DNA from: Sinorhizobium americanum
GTDB taxonomy: Bacteria > Pseudomonadota > Alphaproteobacteria > Rhizobiales > Rhizobiaceae
Length of the DNA stretch: 64,000 nt
Reading direction: 5' to 3'
Assembly: GCF_001651855.1 (NCBI RefSeq)
Contig: NZ_LNQC01000049.1
Span: forward strand, 310,001 to 374,000
Part shown: in pieces, positions 8,083-18,541 of the stretch
Position numbering within the stretch: position 1 is the first letter of the stretch
Layout of the letters: each line of letters begins with the position of its first letter
Translations under genes and position numbers: made by a program
The notes under the pieces: generated by a model
Databases searched by the model: none
The model's input: only the letters and a program-made list of their open reading frames with translations
Told to the model about the DNA's origin: nothing

Positions 8083-8748
8083 ATGGCCGAACGGCAGGTA
8101 AACGGCAGGAAGAACGATCCGGCGAGAACACAGGAAGACATCCTCGAGGTGGCGACGGAGGAGTTTTCAACCCACGGGCTGGCCGGCGCCCGGGTGGATC
8201 AGATCGCCGAGCGGACCCGCACCTCGAAGCGGATGATCTATTACTATTTCGGCAGCAAGGAAGCGCTCTACCTCGCCGTGCTCGAGCGCTCCTACCGCAA
8301 GATCCGCACGCTGGAGGCCGATCTGGAGCTCGCCAACCTGCCGCCCGAACAGGCGCTCCGTACGCTGATCGCCACCACCTTCGACCATGACGAGGCCAAT
8401 CCCGATTTCGTCCGCCTCGTCAGCATCGAGAACATCCACCATGCCGTCCACATGCTGCGTTCGGAAGCGATCCGCGAGCTGAACGTCTCGGTGATCCAGA
8501 CCATCGATGCCATCGTCCAGCGCGGCCTTGCCGACGGCACCTTCAGCCGCACGGCCGATCCGATCGACATCCACATGCTGATCAGCGCCTTCTGCTTTTT
8601 CCGCGTCTCCAACCGCTACACGTTCGGCACGATCTTCCGCCGCGACCTCTCCGAGCCGGAGACGATCGGCCGGCACCGCACGATGATCGCCGACGCAGTG
8701 GTGAGCTATCTGAAGGGCGGGGAGGGGGTCGGGGCGGCCCATCCATGA
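8083..8748 (+). CDS. TetR/AcrR family regulator
   Basis: The 221-aa protein has an N-terminal helix-turn-helix (VDQIAERTRTSKRMIYYYFGSKEALY, described here by its helices) followed by an all-helical ligand domain with NPDFVRLVSIENIHH. I take ATG 8083 rather than the ATGs at 7984 or 7993 because the added residues look non-native and the family starts close to its TRxxIL motif. It is divergent from dctQMP with a palindrome in between, so it probably represses the transport-catabolism operon until an intermediate binds. Confidence 0.82.
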   Translation: MAERQVNGRKNDPARTQEDILEVATEEFSTHGLAGARVDQIAERTRTSKRMIYYYFGSKEALYLAVLERSYRKIRTLEADLELANLPPEQALRTLIATTFDHDEANPDFVRLVSIENIHHAVHMLRSEAIRELNVSVIQTIDAIVQRGLADGTFSRTADPIDIHMLISAFCFFRVSNRYTFGTIFRRDLSEPETIGRHRTMIADAVVSYLKGGEGVGAAHP

Positions 8749-8823
8749 CTGGACGCGCGTGCCGGCCGGCAGCGATTTCGCCCTTAAATCAGGTCCGGAC
8801 TCCCACCCAGCCGCGGCGCAGGC

Positions 8824-9210
8824 TCAATTCCAAGTGTGGAGACAAGCCTTCCAGGATCCGTCACCTTGGCGTCGGAAGACCGTAACGACGGTCCCCTCGT
8901 AGCGCTGCGCTTCACTGCCTTCGCCGGGAGCACTGGCCGACCACTTCCCTATTGCATAGGCGATGTCGCCGCCAGACTGGGCATCGACCATCTCGATTCG
9001 ATGGTCCTTCACTCCAGCCGAGATCAACCCATTCCAGAAGTCTTCGATTGCGCTCGCTCCCCTGATGACTGCGTGCGTAGACGGTAAAACTACCGCATCC
9101 GGCGCATAGAGTGCGGCTACCGCGTCAGCATTGCCGCTGTTGAAGGCGGAATTCCATTCATCGTTTGCCCGCTGAATTTCGCCGCGGATATTTTCAGATG
9201 ATTGTGTCAT
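8824..9210 (-). CDS. SnoaL/NTF2-like (DUF4440-type) protein
   Basis: This 128-aa protein has a cone-shaped alpha+beta barrel fold, judged from WNSAFNSGNADAVAALYAPDAVVLP, then IRGASAIEDFW and the C-terminal DGSWKACLHTWN. The start ATG 9210 follows CCAGGGAGGA. Members include small isomerases, cyclases and stress-associated proteins; nothing here identifies the substrate. It lies 24 bp downstream of the cyclase-ATPase gene on the same strand and may be cotranscribed with it. Confidence 0.8.
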   Translation of the reverse strand: MTQSSENIRGEIQRANDEWNSAFNSGNADAVAALYAPDAVVLPSTHAVIRGASAIEDFWNGLISAGVKDHRIEMVDAQSGGDIAYAIGKWSASAPGEGSEAQRYEGTVVTVFRRQGDGSWKACLHTWN

Positions 9211-9233
9211 CGCGTCCTCCCTGGCCGGATCAA

Positions 9234-12200
9234 TCAGTTGGCCGCCCGAAGCCCTTCAGCTGTTGCCGTGAGCGCATGTGCGGCTTGCAGGTCAGGTAAC
9301 GTCAGGCCCTCGGTAAATCCGGAATAAATCAGTGCGAGCCGCTCGCAAGCGCCCGGCGCGGGAAGGCCGGCTCGCACGAGACTGAGCGCCGCACGCAGTT
9401 CCCAGAAGCGCGCGCGCTGTGCCCGTGCCGACGCCATTGCCTCCACAAAGAGATCCTCGGAATTTCTGGCTTTGTCCTCTCCAAGTTGCAGCAGCACCTC
9501 CCCGTGGAGGCGAAGTATCTCGGCCGCAAACCAACGCTCTTTGGTACGTTCCATCCTTGCCTCGGCTGTTTCGAGCAGAACGAGTGCAGCACCCGGGTCG
9601 CCCGCTCTCAGTTCGAGCTGCGCCTGAAGAGCAATGAAATAGGGAACCATGTACTCTGCGCCGGTATCGCGCCATTCAGCAAGACCTCGTTGGAGTTCGC
9701 GGCGTCCACGATCGAAATCGCCCGCGTCGGCGATGCTCCAAGCGTTCAGCATCGTGGCGCCGGCAAGCCAGAAGCGGAATCCGGCTTCGCTGGCAATGCG
9801 GGTCAGTTCCGAGCACCGCTCCTGGACGCCTTGGTGGTCGCCGAGAATCTGGCGGATAACCCCGCCAAAGAACAGGGGCAGGGCGAGGCTGTTGCGATGA
9901 CCCACACGATGCGCCTCAGCAAGCGCTTCGTCGTTTGCTGCCAATGCCTGATCGGGAAAGCCGAGTGGCAGCAATGTGCGGGCGAGATAATCCAGGCACA
10001 CCACGCGCGGATCAAAGGCGTAGACAAATGCCGGCGATCGGTGCTCTCGAGGATTGTAAAGTGCAAGAGCCTCCTCCAGGTGTGCCCGGGCGCCGACGAA
10101 CTCACCGGCAGGCAATGAGCTGACGCCGGCGGCCCGGTGAGCAAAGAAGGAAAGTCCGCGATCATTACTCGGTTCCGCCAATTCAAGCAGCCGGTTGGCC
10201 GCACTGCGTGCTTCCGCCAGTTCGGCAGCATAGAGGTGGTAGAGGCATAGTCCGTAAAGCACCGGGAAGAGCAGACGCGTCTCGCCCAGCTCTTCACAAA
10301 GCTGGCGCGCTCGACCATAGGCATCTGCTGTGGGAGGCGCGGCGAAGCCGTGCGCCGCAACATGCGTGCTGCCGAGCGCCAGTTGGATTGAAAGTTCTCG
10401 GCGCGAACGCTCTTCGGACGGAGGTATCGCCGAAAGCCCGCTCAGGGCGTTGTCGAAACGCGTACGTGCTTCCGCCAAGGCGGAGCGTGAAAGCGCCCGG
10501 CGACCAGCGAGTTCATTGTACTCGACAGCCCTGTCCAAAAGGCCCGCTTGACCAAAGTGGTGCGCAAGCAGTTCGGGCTCTGTCGTGACGATTTCGGGGA
10601 AGCGTTCCTCGAGTATCAAAGCGATCCGGGCATGCAGCTGCTGACGACGGCTGTGCAGCAAACTGCTGTACGCGGCATCCTGGACCAGCGCATGCTTGAA
10701 GGCATAGCTTGCTTGACTGTCACTGCCGCGGCGGAAAACAAGGCCGGCTGCTACTAGCTGGCTCGTTGCGCGCTCAAGCTCCAATTCGGGCAGGCCCGTT
10801 GCTGCCGCCAGCAGCTCGTGCGTGAACTCGCGTCCGATCACCGCCCCGACTTGCGCCACGTCCCTTATGGAATCCAAGCGATCGAGGCGGGCCATCAGCG
10901 AGTCGTGCAACGTCGCGGGAACCGCGAGCGGCGGTAACGGGCCAGCCAGAACCAGCTCGCCATCTCGTACTTCAAGCAGGCCCGATTCCAGGACGACCTT
11001 GGTCAATTCTTCCACGAACAGCGGAACGCCTTCGGTCTTCGAGAGTATCTGATCAAGCACTTCGGCCGGTAGCTGTTTGCCGCCGGTCATCGCTGCAATG
11101 ATAGAGGCCGCCTGGGCACGGCTGAGCCGGTTCAGCGTCAAGAACGTCGCGTGCGGAAGACCGCTCCAGCGGGCCGCGCCTTCCGGTCGCGATGTTGCAA
11201 TCAGCATTACAGGTAGTCGCTGAATCCGACCTGCGATCTGGTCAAATAGCTCGGCCGATGTCGGATCCAGGAAATGCGCGTCTTCAAGCAGCATCAGCAC
11301 TGGTTGGCTGCGTGCAAGGGCCTCTAGTTGCTCGAACAGCACCTCGAACGTGCGCGTCTTTTGCTTCTGCGCCATAAGGTCGACCTTAGGGTAGCGCCCC
11401 TCGGTGGGGATGGACAGCAATGCCGCGATCAGCGGTATGGCGTCGTTTGAGTGCCTGGTCGAACCGGCGAGGAGTTGCTCAAGCAAGTCAAGCTGACGCT
11501 CGGGAGGGTCGGTCCGCCTTATGCCTCCAGCTCGGAGCAGTTGATCCGCGACAGGATAGAGGGCGCTTTCCACGTGATAGGGCGAGCAGTAGTATCGCAG
11601 TCGCGTATGTGGCTCGTCTTTCATGTGCTCCCGCAATTCCTGCAGAATACGGGACTTGCCAATACCGGCCTCGCCGAACAGTTCGACCACTTGTCCTTCA
11701 CCGGACGCCGCCAGCCGCCACCGATCGAGCAGCAAGGCGATATCGTGGTCGCGCCCGGCAAGCGGCGCAGATTCGTTTGCATGAAGCGCGTCGAACCGAC
11801 TCTCCGCGCCACCCTCTCCAATCACTTTGAATGCGCTGACGGGGGTGTCGAACCCTGCTAGCTTCTGTGGCCGAATGCTGGTTATCTCGAACATATTTCC
11901 GATAAGGCGATAGGTAAGCTCGGAAATGACGACCGTTCCAGGCTCGGCAATTGCCTGGAGGCGCGCGGCAAGATTGGGAGTCTCTCCGACAACTGCGTTC
12001 TCCTGTGCTGACCCGATGCCGATGAGGTCACCAACAACCACCACCCCGGTGGCGATTCCGATCCGGACCGAGAGTTGCTGACCGTCCTTGACGGGCAGAC
12101 CATTCACGGCACTGACGACCGCAAGCGCCGCACGAACGGCGCGTTCCGCTTCGTCTTCGTGTGCCTGCGGCCAACCGAAATAGGCCAACACGCCGTCGCC

Positions 12201-12638
12201 CATGAGTTTCGCGACGTATCCCGCGAAGCGAAGGACTTCGCCAGCCGTGGTATTCTGGAACTGCCTCAGGAGGTCGCGCATGTCCTCCGGGTCAAGCCGC
12301 GTGGCAAGCGCGGTAGAACCGACGAGATCCACAAACATGACCGTCAGTTGCCGCCGTTCTGCCTCGCGCGGGCGTCCAGGTTCGCCGCGCTGTTCTACCG
12401 ACGGCGACATTGGAATTGGTGAGACCGAATCTGGCTTCCTCGACGCCGTCTCAGGCTGTCCTTGCAACTCGGCTATCGCCTCGAGGATGCGCTTGCGGTG
12501 GCCCAGCGCGCCTACGCCGATTTCTTTCAAGTCATCGGCCGTCAGGCGGGGTAGGATATCGGCATCAATTGCGTTGTCGTCGAAGGCCGGAACATACTGC
12601 TCCAGGCCCAAGCTCTTGAGCCAAGTTGCAATATTCAT
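9234..12638 (-). CDS. SAM-domain / class III adenylate cyclase / AAA ATPase / TPR protein
   Basis: The 1134-aa protein starts at ATG 12638 after GAGGAGAGG. Residues 1-60 form a SAM domain (WLKSLGLEQYVPAF). Residues about 96-273 are a class III cyclase homology domain; the metal aspartates are present at Asp104 (FVDLVGST) and Asp148 (LMGDGVLAYFG). A STAND/AAA-type ATPase follows, with Walker A GEAGIGKS at 322-329 and a Walker B-like LMLLEDAHFLD near 440. The C-terminal half is helical TPR-like repeats. This arrangement is common in rhizobia, which carry many cyclases. It probably makes cAMP in response to an unknown partner bound by the TPR or SAM region. It lacks membrane segments, so it should be cytoplasmic. 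Confidence 0.88.
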   Translation of the reverse strand: MNIATWLKSLGLEQYVPAFDDNAIDADILPRLTADDLKEIGVGALGHRKRILEAIAELQGQPETASRKPDSVSPIPMSPSVEQRGEPGRPREAERRQLTVMFVDLVGSTALATRLDPEDMRDLLRQFQNTTAGEVLRFAGYVAKLMGDGVLAYFGWPQAHEDEAERAVRAALAVVSAVNGLPVKDGQQLSVRIGIATGVVVVGDLIGIGSAQENAVVGETPNLAARLQAIAEPGTVVISELTYRLIGNMFEITSIRPQKLAGFDTPVSAFKVIGEGGAESRFDALHANESAPLAGRDHDIALLLDRWRLAASGEGQVVELFGEAGIGKSRILQELREHMKDEPHTRLRYYCSPYHVESALYPVADQLLRAGGIRRTDPPERQLDLLEQLLAGSTRHSNDAIPLIAALLSIPTEGRYPKVDLMAQKQKTRTFEVLFEQLEALARSQPVLMLLEDAHFLDPTSAELFDQIAGRIQRLPVMLIATSRPEGAARWSGLPHATFLTLNRLSRAQAASIIAAMTGGKQLPAEVLDQILSKTEGVPLFVEELTKVVLESGLLEVRDGELVLAGPLPPLAVPATLHDSLMARLDRLDSIRDVAQVGAVIGREFTHELLAAATGLPELELERATSQLVAAGLVFRRGSDSQASYAFKHALVQDAAYSSLLHSRRQQLHARIALILEERFPEIVTTEPELLAHHFGQAGLLDRAVEYNELAGRRALSRSALAEARTRFDNALSGLSAIPPSEERSRRELSIQLALGSTHVAAHGFAAPPTADAYGRARQLCEELGETRLLFPVLYGLCLYHLYAAELAEARSAANRLLELAEPSNDRGLSFFAHRAAGVSSLPAGEFVGARAHLEEALALYNPREHRSPAFVYAFDPRVVCLDYLARTLLPLGFPDQALAANDEALAEAHRVGHRNSLALPLFFGGVIRQILGDHQGVQERCSELTRIASEAGFRFWLAGATMLNAWSIADAGDFDRGRRELQRGLAEWRDTGAEYMVPYFIALQAQLELRAGDPGAALVLLETAEARMERTKERWFAAEILRLHGEVLLQLGEDKARNSEDLFVEAMASARAQRARFWELRAALSLVRAGLPAPGACERLALIYSGFTEGLTLPDLQAAHALTATAEGLRAAN

Positions 12639-14201
<1,563 letters not shown>

Positions 14202-14346
14202 GATTGTTCCTTACTGCCAGCGACGCTGCGCTTGCATGTTCGCGCGAGAGCACCTTTCAGGTGCCGGCGGGGCGATCCGACAGCAGACTGTGGCGCTGCT
14301 AGCTGGTGGTCAGGGCGAACTTCCACCCGCGAGAGGCTGATCTCGT

Positions 14347-15165
14347 CTATGATAAGGTGCGGAAATAATTCTCCAGTTCCGCAAAGCCCATGGCTTTCTC
14401 CGAGAACCGGAACGTGCCCTGCGACCGCATCTCCCGCGCAGCGTCCACCATTGCACCGTAAGCAAGGCGCGCCAGGGCGGAACCGACACTGATGCGCTTC
14501 GCTCCGGCCTCGGCCAGATCCGCCAGGCTGAACGTCGCTCCCGGCATGCCCATCACGACGTTGACCGGCTTCGTGAGGGCATCGCACACAGCTCGGATCG
14601 AATTGAGGTCGGCCAGGCCGGGCGCGTAGAGCACATCGGCCCCGGCCCGCTCGAAAGCTTGCAGCCGCCTGATCGTGTCGTCGAGATCGGCGCGTCCCCA
14701 GAGGAAATTCTCGCACCGAGCCGTCAGAACGAAATCGTGAGGAAGGGACCGAGAGGCCTCGGCGGCCGCCTCGATCCGCTCGACCGCCAGAGCGAAGTCG
14801 AAGATCGGACGGCTCCGATCTCCCGTGTGGTCTTCGAGGGAACAGCCGGCCAAGCCGATGCCGGCCGCCGCCGCGACGGTCTCCGCAGCACTCTTGGGAT
14901 CGTCTCCGAAGCCTTTTTCGAGATCGGCCGAAACCGGCAGTGGCGTCGCATCGACGATCGCCCCGCAATGGGCAAGCGTCTGTTCGCGCGAGGCGGAACC
15001 CTCTGGCAAGCCGAGCGAGAACGCCATGCCGGCGCTGGTCGTGGCAAGAGCTGGGAAACCCATGGCCGCCAGGATTCTGGCGGTGCCGATGTCCCAGGGA
15101 TTGGGAATGATGAAGGCTTCGGGGCCCTCGTGCAACTTCCGAAACAATGCGCGCTTGTCGTCCAT
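14347..15165 (-). CDS. Isocitrate lyase/PEP mutase family protein
   Basis: The 272-aa TIM-barrel protein starts at ATG 15165 behind CGAGGTCG; a 21-codon upstream extension has no site. It shows PNPWDIGTARIL, GFPALATTSAGMAFSLG, VSADLEKGFGD (metal-binding Asp/Glu region), GCSLEDHTG and CENFLWG. These are marks of the PEP-phosphomutase-like branch (PF13714) related to oxaloacetate or carboxy-PEP hydrolases and 2-methylisocitrate lyases. The catalytic KKCGH loop of true isocitrate lyases is absent, so the exact C-C or P-C reaction is open. A DapA-type aldolase gene precedes it on the same strand with a 183-bp gap. Confidence 0.8.
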   Translation of the reverse strand: MDDKRALFRKLHEGPEAFIIPNPWDIGTARILAAMGFPALATTSAGMAFSLGLPEGSASREQTLAHCGAIVDATPLPVSADLEKGFGDDPKSAAETVAAAAGIGLAGCSLEDHTGDRSRPIFDFALAVERIEAAAEASRSLPHDFVLTARCENFLWGRADLDDTIRRLQAFERAGADVLYAPGLADLNSIRAVCDALTKPVNVVMGMPGATFSLADLAEAGAKRISVGSALARLAYGAMVDAAREMRSQGTFRFSEKAMGFAELENYFRTLS

Positions 15166-15348
15166 TTGCGACCTCGTCGGATATCCCGGAACGAGCATTG
15201 CACACCGGCTGGAACAAATAAAGAACAAAGATGCGCGTAGGGGATCGGATCGAGCATCACCTGCCTGATGAGCGGACTTTCGCCCTGCCGGAAGCCCTGC
15301 CGGCGGCCTGATGCGGCTGGCATCGCGGCTCTGGCGGGAGCCGGCCGG

Positions 15349-16239
15349 TCAGCCAAGCACGCGATCAAGGGCGTTCTTCACTCCTGCCATTTCGGATTGC
15401 GGCAATGGCAAAATCGGGCACGGCGGGTCGGCCCGGCAAAGGCCGAGCGCTTCCGCGATCGCGTACATGACGCGGAAGCTGCCGAACACCTTGAACAGGC
15501 TCCACAAGGGTTGAAAAGCCTGATCGATCCGCTCGACCTCGGCAATATCGCCGACTTGCGCGGCCCGGGTAAGCGCCAAGGCTTCCGAGGGTAAAAGGCC
15601 GGCGATCACGCTGTACCACGCGTCGCAGCCCGCCAGCAGCGCCGCCGCCGCTCCCCAATCACCACTGTAGCCGATCGAGAACCCTCGCGGCGTTTCGGCG
15701 CGAAGGCGCACCATCTCGCCGGCGAAGTCGCCCTCCTGAGGCAACGGCATCTTCACCGCTGCGACGTTCGCGATCTTGGATAGCCGCCCAATCAATGCGT
15801 CGCTGAAGGTGAATCTTGTGGTGCCCGGATTGTTGTAGATGCAGAGCGGCAATTGCCCCGCATCGGCGACCGCAGCGAAGTGTTGATAGACCTCTTCTTC
15901 GAAGAGCGGCGTATAGGACATTGGCGCCAGCAGCAGGCCGTCGGCGCCGGCGGACCTGGCATCGCGCGCCAATGCCTGCGCCTCATCGGTTCGAAGCGCT
16001 CCGACGCCGACGATGACGGGCGTCTTACCGCCGACGGAGCCCATCGCCGTCTCGACGGCGCGTCGCCGCTCGCCGCGCGAGAGAAAGGCGTAACCGCCCG
16101 TGCTGCCGAGCAGCCCGATCGAATCGACCCCGGCAAGATGAATCCGCTCGAGCAAACGCGCAAGTGCGCCCGTGTCGACATGGCCGGCAGCATCGGTGGG
16201 AGTGATCGGAAAGGCCGAAAGGCCGGTGAAGAGCGTCAC
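15349..16239 (-). CDS. Dihydrodipicolinate synthase (DapA/NAL) family lyase
   Basis: This 296-aa class I aldolase has the Schiff-base Lys163 (VAAVKMP), Tyr135 (CIYNNPG) and the GSTGGY substrate loop at 45-50. It begins with a GTG codon at 16239 after GAAGAGGAGGCG. The family condenses or cleaves pyruvate-type substrates (dihydrodipicolinate synthase, N-acetylneuraminate lyase, KDG aldolase, 4-hydroxy-2-oxoglutarate aldolase). Because it stands beside a PEP-mutase-like gene and exporters, and not with lysine genes, a catabolic role is more likely than dapA itself. Confidence 0.83.
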   Translation of the reverse strand: MTLFTGLSAFPITPTDAAGHVDTGALARLLERIHLAGVDSIGLLGSTGGYAFLSRGERRRAVETAMGSVGGKTPVIVGVGALRTDEAQALARDARSAGADGLLLAPMSYTPLFEEEVYQHFAAVADAGQLPLCIYNNPGTTRFTFSDALIGRLSKIANVAAVKMPLPQEGDFAGEMVRLRAETPRGFSIGYSGDWGAAAALLAGCDAWYSVIAGLLPSEALALTRAAQVGDIAEVERIDQAFQPLWSLFKVFGSFRVMYAIAEALGLCRADPPCPILPLPQSEMAGVKNALDRVLG

Positions 16240-16252
16240 GATCGCCTCCTCT

Positions 16253-16883
16253 TCAAGCGCGAGACAGCAAGAGCCGCAGGCCGGCCACGCCGAAAAACAC
16301 GGCCAACAGACTTTCTATCCAGCGCCGCGCGCGGCGATAGAGGCCCACCATCGGCGCGGTCGAAAAAACGAGGGCGTAGCCGCAAAAGATGGTCACGCTC
16401 AGAACCGCGCAGCCGCCGAGGATCGCCGCAAGCCTTTGCCACGACGCCTCCGGTCCGAGACCCAGCGTCACCAGGGCGATCCATGCGAGCACGGATTTCG
16501 GATTGGTGAGATGCATCAGCAATCCCCGCCGATAGAGAGCCGCCGGAGAGCGCGTCGTCACGCGACATCTGTACGGCCTTGTCGCCGGAAGAAAAAGCCG
16601 CCCTTCCAGCCTTCAACGCGAGGTAAAGGAGATAGAGGCCGCCGAAGATTTTGAGTACGACCAGGGCTTCGGCGTAGCGGGTCAGCAGGGCTGAGATGCC
16701 GGTGGCGGCCATCATGCCCCAGAAGATCGATCCGCTGACGACGCCGGCTGCCAGGAGAAGTGCTGCCCGTCTGCCGTTATTCATCGCAACGCCCATGATC
16801 TGCATGTTGCTGGGGCCGGGACTGGCGGCGGCGATCACATAGGCGGCGTAGACAAGCAGAAGCTGGTGGACGGAGGTGGACAA
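16253..16883 (-). pseudogene. LysE/RhtB family exporter interrupted by a frameshift
   Basis: The first part (16883 down to about 16580) is in one frame: a TTG-started N-terminal half with YVIAAASPGPSNMQIMG, several hydrophobic helices and GLYLLYLALKAG. The second half, from about 16560 to TGA 16253, is in another frame: YRRGLLMHLTNPKSVLAW and further helices. Together they make one complete amino-acid/homoserine exporter of about 208 residues. The shift must lie near 16545-16620. It may be a real inactivating mutation or a sequence error. An intact LysE-type gene follows 48 bp upstream of its start. Confidence 0.75.
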
Positions 16884-16930
16884 GCTTTTGGGACCTTATG
16901 AGCCGAGGAAATCTGCGAGGCGCGGCGGAA

Positions 16931-17539
16931 TCACATTCCGGTCAAGAGTTTAGAGGCGATCATCCACATTGTAAAAGCAATGAGCGTTTCCAGGATTCGC
17001 CAGGACAGCGGGTTTGAGAAGATCGGTCGCAGCCATGTGGCGCCATAGCCGAGCGAAAAGAAGAACAGGAAGGAGGCGGTGACGGCGCCTGTCGTGAACG
17101 AAAGCTCGCCACTCGGAAATCGGGTCGAGATCGTGCCGAGCAACACGACCGTGTCGAGATAGACATGCGGATTGAGCCAGGTGAGCGCCAGGCAGGTCGC
17201 AACGGTCTGCCGAAAGCTCGACGAGCTCGCCTCTCCGGCCGCCAATGCTCCCGACGACCGCAAGGCGGAATAGAGGTTTTTTGCGCCGTACCAGATCAGG
17301 AACGCCGCTCCGCCGTAGCGCATCGCCGGATCGAGCCACGGCAAGAGCGTGGCAACTTGTTGGAAGCTGGTTACCCCAAGGACGATCAGCAAGGTATCGG
17401 ACAGGGCGCAGGCAAGGCAGACGGCGAACACATGTTCGTTGCGCAGCCCTTGGCGGAGCACAAAGGCATTCTGCGCGCCGATCGCCACAATCAGACTGAG
17501 CCCCATCAGCAGGCCCGTGACGTAGATCGAAGAATTCAT
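16931..17539 (-). CDS. argO: LysE/ArgO-type basic amino-acid exporter
   Basis: The 202-aa inner-membrane protein has six hydrophobic helices. It carries the LysE/ArgO signatures GAQNAFVLRQGL near the N-terminus and TWLNPHVYLDTVVLLG in the middle, so it should export lysine and/or arginine. ATG 17539. The divergent neighbour is an ArgP/LysG-type LysR activator 102 bp away, the standard pair for exporters that respond to intracellular basic amino acids. Confidence 0.88.
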   Translation of the reverse strand: MNSSIYVTGLLMGLSLIVAIGAQNAFVLRQGLRNEHVFAVCLACALSDTLLIVLGVTSFQQVATLLPWLDPAMRYGGAAFLIWYGAKNLYSALRSSGALAAGEASSSSFRQTVATCLALTWLNPHVYLDTVVLLGTISTRFPSGELSFTTGAVTASFLFFFSLGYGATWLRPIFSNPLSWRILETLIAFTMWMIASKLLTGM

Positions 17540-17605
17540 GCTCGGCGAAGCGCTCCCGAAATGAGGTCAGCGTTTCCGGTATCGCCACGGGAGAATTCAG
17601 GCTAG

Positions 17606-17628
17606 TTAATGTTGCTAACGTTGATTAA
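17606..17628. promoter_or_regulatory. Candidate ArgP-type binding site between argO and argP
   Basis: TTAAT (17606-17610) and ATTAA (17624-17628) form an inverted repeat with a 13-base spacer that contains AACGTT. It has the spacing expected of a LysR-type site and lies in the shared 102-bp control region, 13 bp before the argP start. Confidence 0.45.
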
Positions 17629-17641
17629 GCGAAACTAAGTC

Positions 17642-18541
17642 ATGCTCGATTATTCCGCCCTTCGCGCCGTCGCGGCCGTCGTTCAGACGGGCAGTTTCGA
17701 AAAGGCCGCCGGCGTCCTCCACGTGACGCCTTCGGCCGTCTCCCAGCGGGTGAAGCAGCTCGAGGAGCGGCTCGGCGTCGTCCTGATCGCCAGGGGCAAT
17801 CCCTGTACCGCGACGCAGAAGGGAGAATGGCTCTGCCGCCACATGGAGAATGTCGGCATGCTTGAAGGCGAGCTGTTCGAGCACCTGCCGGCCCTCGTCG
17901 GTCCGGGGGAGGTGCGCCAAAGGGTGACGCTGAACATCGCGACGAGTGCCGACAGCCTCGGGACGTGGTTCGTTGCGGCCGTGTCGAACTTCGCCAAGTC
18001 CTCGCCCTATCTGCTGAACATCGCCATCGACGACGAGGACCATACCGCCGAATGGCTGCAGAAAGGGCGGGTGATCGCCGCCGTCACCAGCCTGGAAAAG
18101 CCGATCCAGGGGTGCCGGCGTGTGTCGCTCGGCACGCTGCGCTATCATGCGACGGCGAGCCCTGAATTTGTTGCCCGGTACTTCGCCGAGGGTGTCACGC
18201 CGGAGGCGATCGCCAGCGCGCCGGCCTTGACCTTCAATCAGAAGGACAGGCTTCAAGGCCGGTGGATACGCCAGGCGCTCGGGGAGGACTTGACCTATCC
18301 GACCCACTGGCTGCCGTCGACGCAAGGCTTCCTCGAGGCGAGCCTTGCGGGCATGGGATGGGCGATGAATCCGATCCAGCTGGCGCGCGAGCATCTGGAG
18401 ACCGGCCGGCTGGTGGAACTGATCCCCGGCACGCCCTTGGACATTCCCTTGTACTGGCAGATCAACCGTCTTGCCGCCGACCGGCTGACCGAGCTTACGC
18501 GCGAGGTCACCCTGGTCGCCAAGCACCGCCTACTGCGTTGA
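17642..18541 (+). CDS. argP: LysR family regulator of the ArgP/LysG type
   Basis: The 299-aa protein has an N-terminal winged helix (MLDYSALRAVAAVVQTGSFE, with AAGVLHVTPSAVSQRVKQLE) typical of the ArgP/IciA branch, and a periplasmic-binding-protein-like effector domain. ArgP activates argO/lysE when lysine or arginine accumulate. ATG 17642. It is divergent from the exporter gene, and its 3' end overlaps the convergent MFS gene by 12 bp. Confidence 0.88.
   Translation: MLDYSALRAVAAVVQTGSFEKAAGVLHVTPSAVSQRVKQLEERLGVVLIARGNPCTATQKGEWLCRHMENVGMLEGELFEHLPALVGPGEVRQRVTLNIATSADSLGTWFVAAVSNFAKSSPYLLNIAIDDEDHTAEWLQKGRVIAAVTSLEKPIQGCRRVSLGTLRYHATASPEFVARYFAEGVTPEAIASAPALTFNQKDRLQGRWIRQALGEDLTYPTHWLPSTQGFLEASLAGMGWAMNPIQLAREHLETGRLVELIPGTPLDIPLYWQINRLAADRLTELTREVTLVAKHRLLR

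Noticed and set aside
14250-14264. Small hairpin GCACC-n5-GGTGC after hmp
   Set aside because: A 5-bp stem without a T-run is likely by chance in GC-rich DNA.
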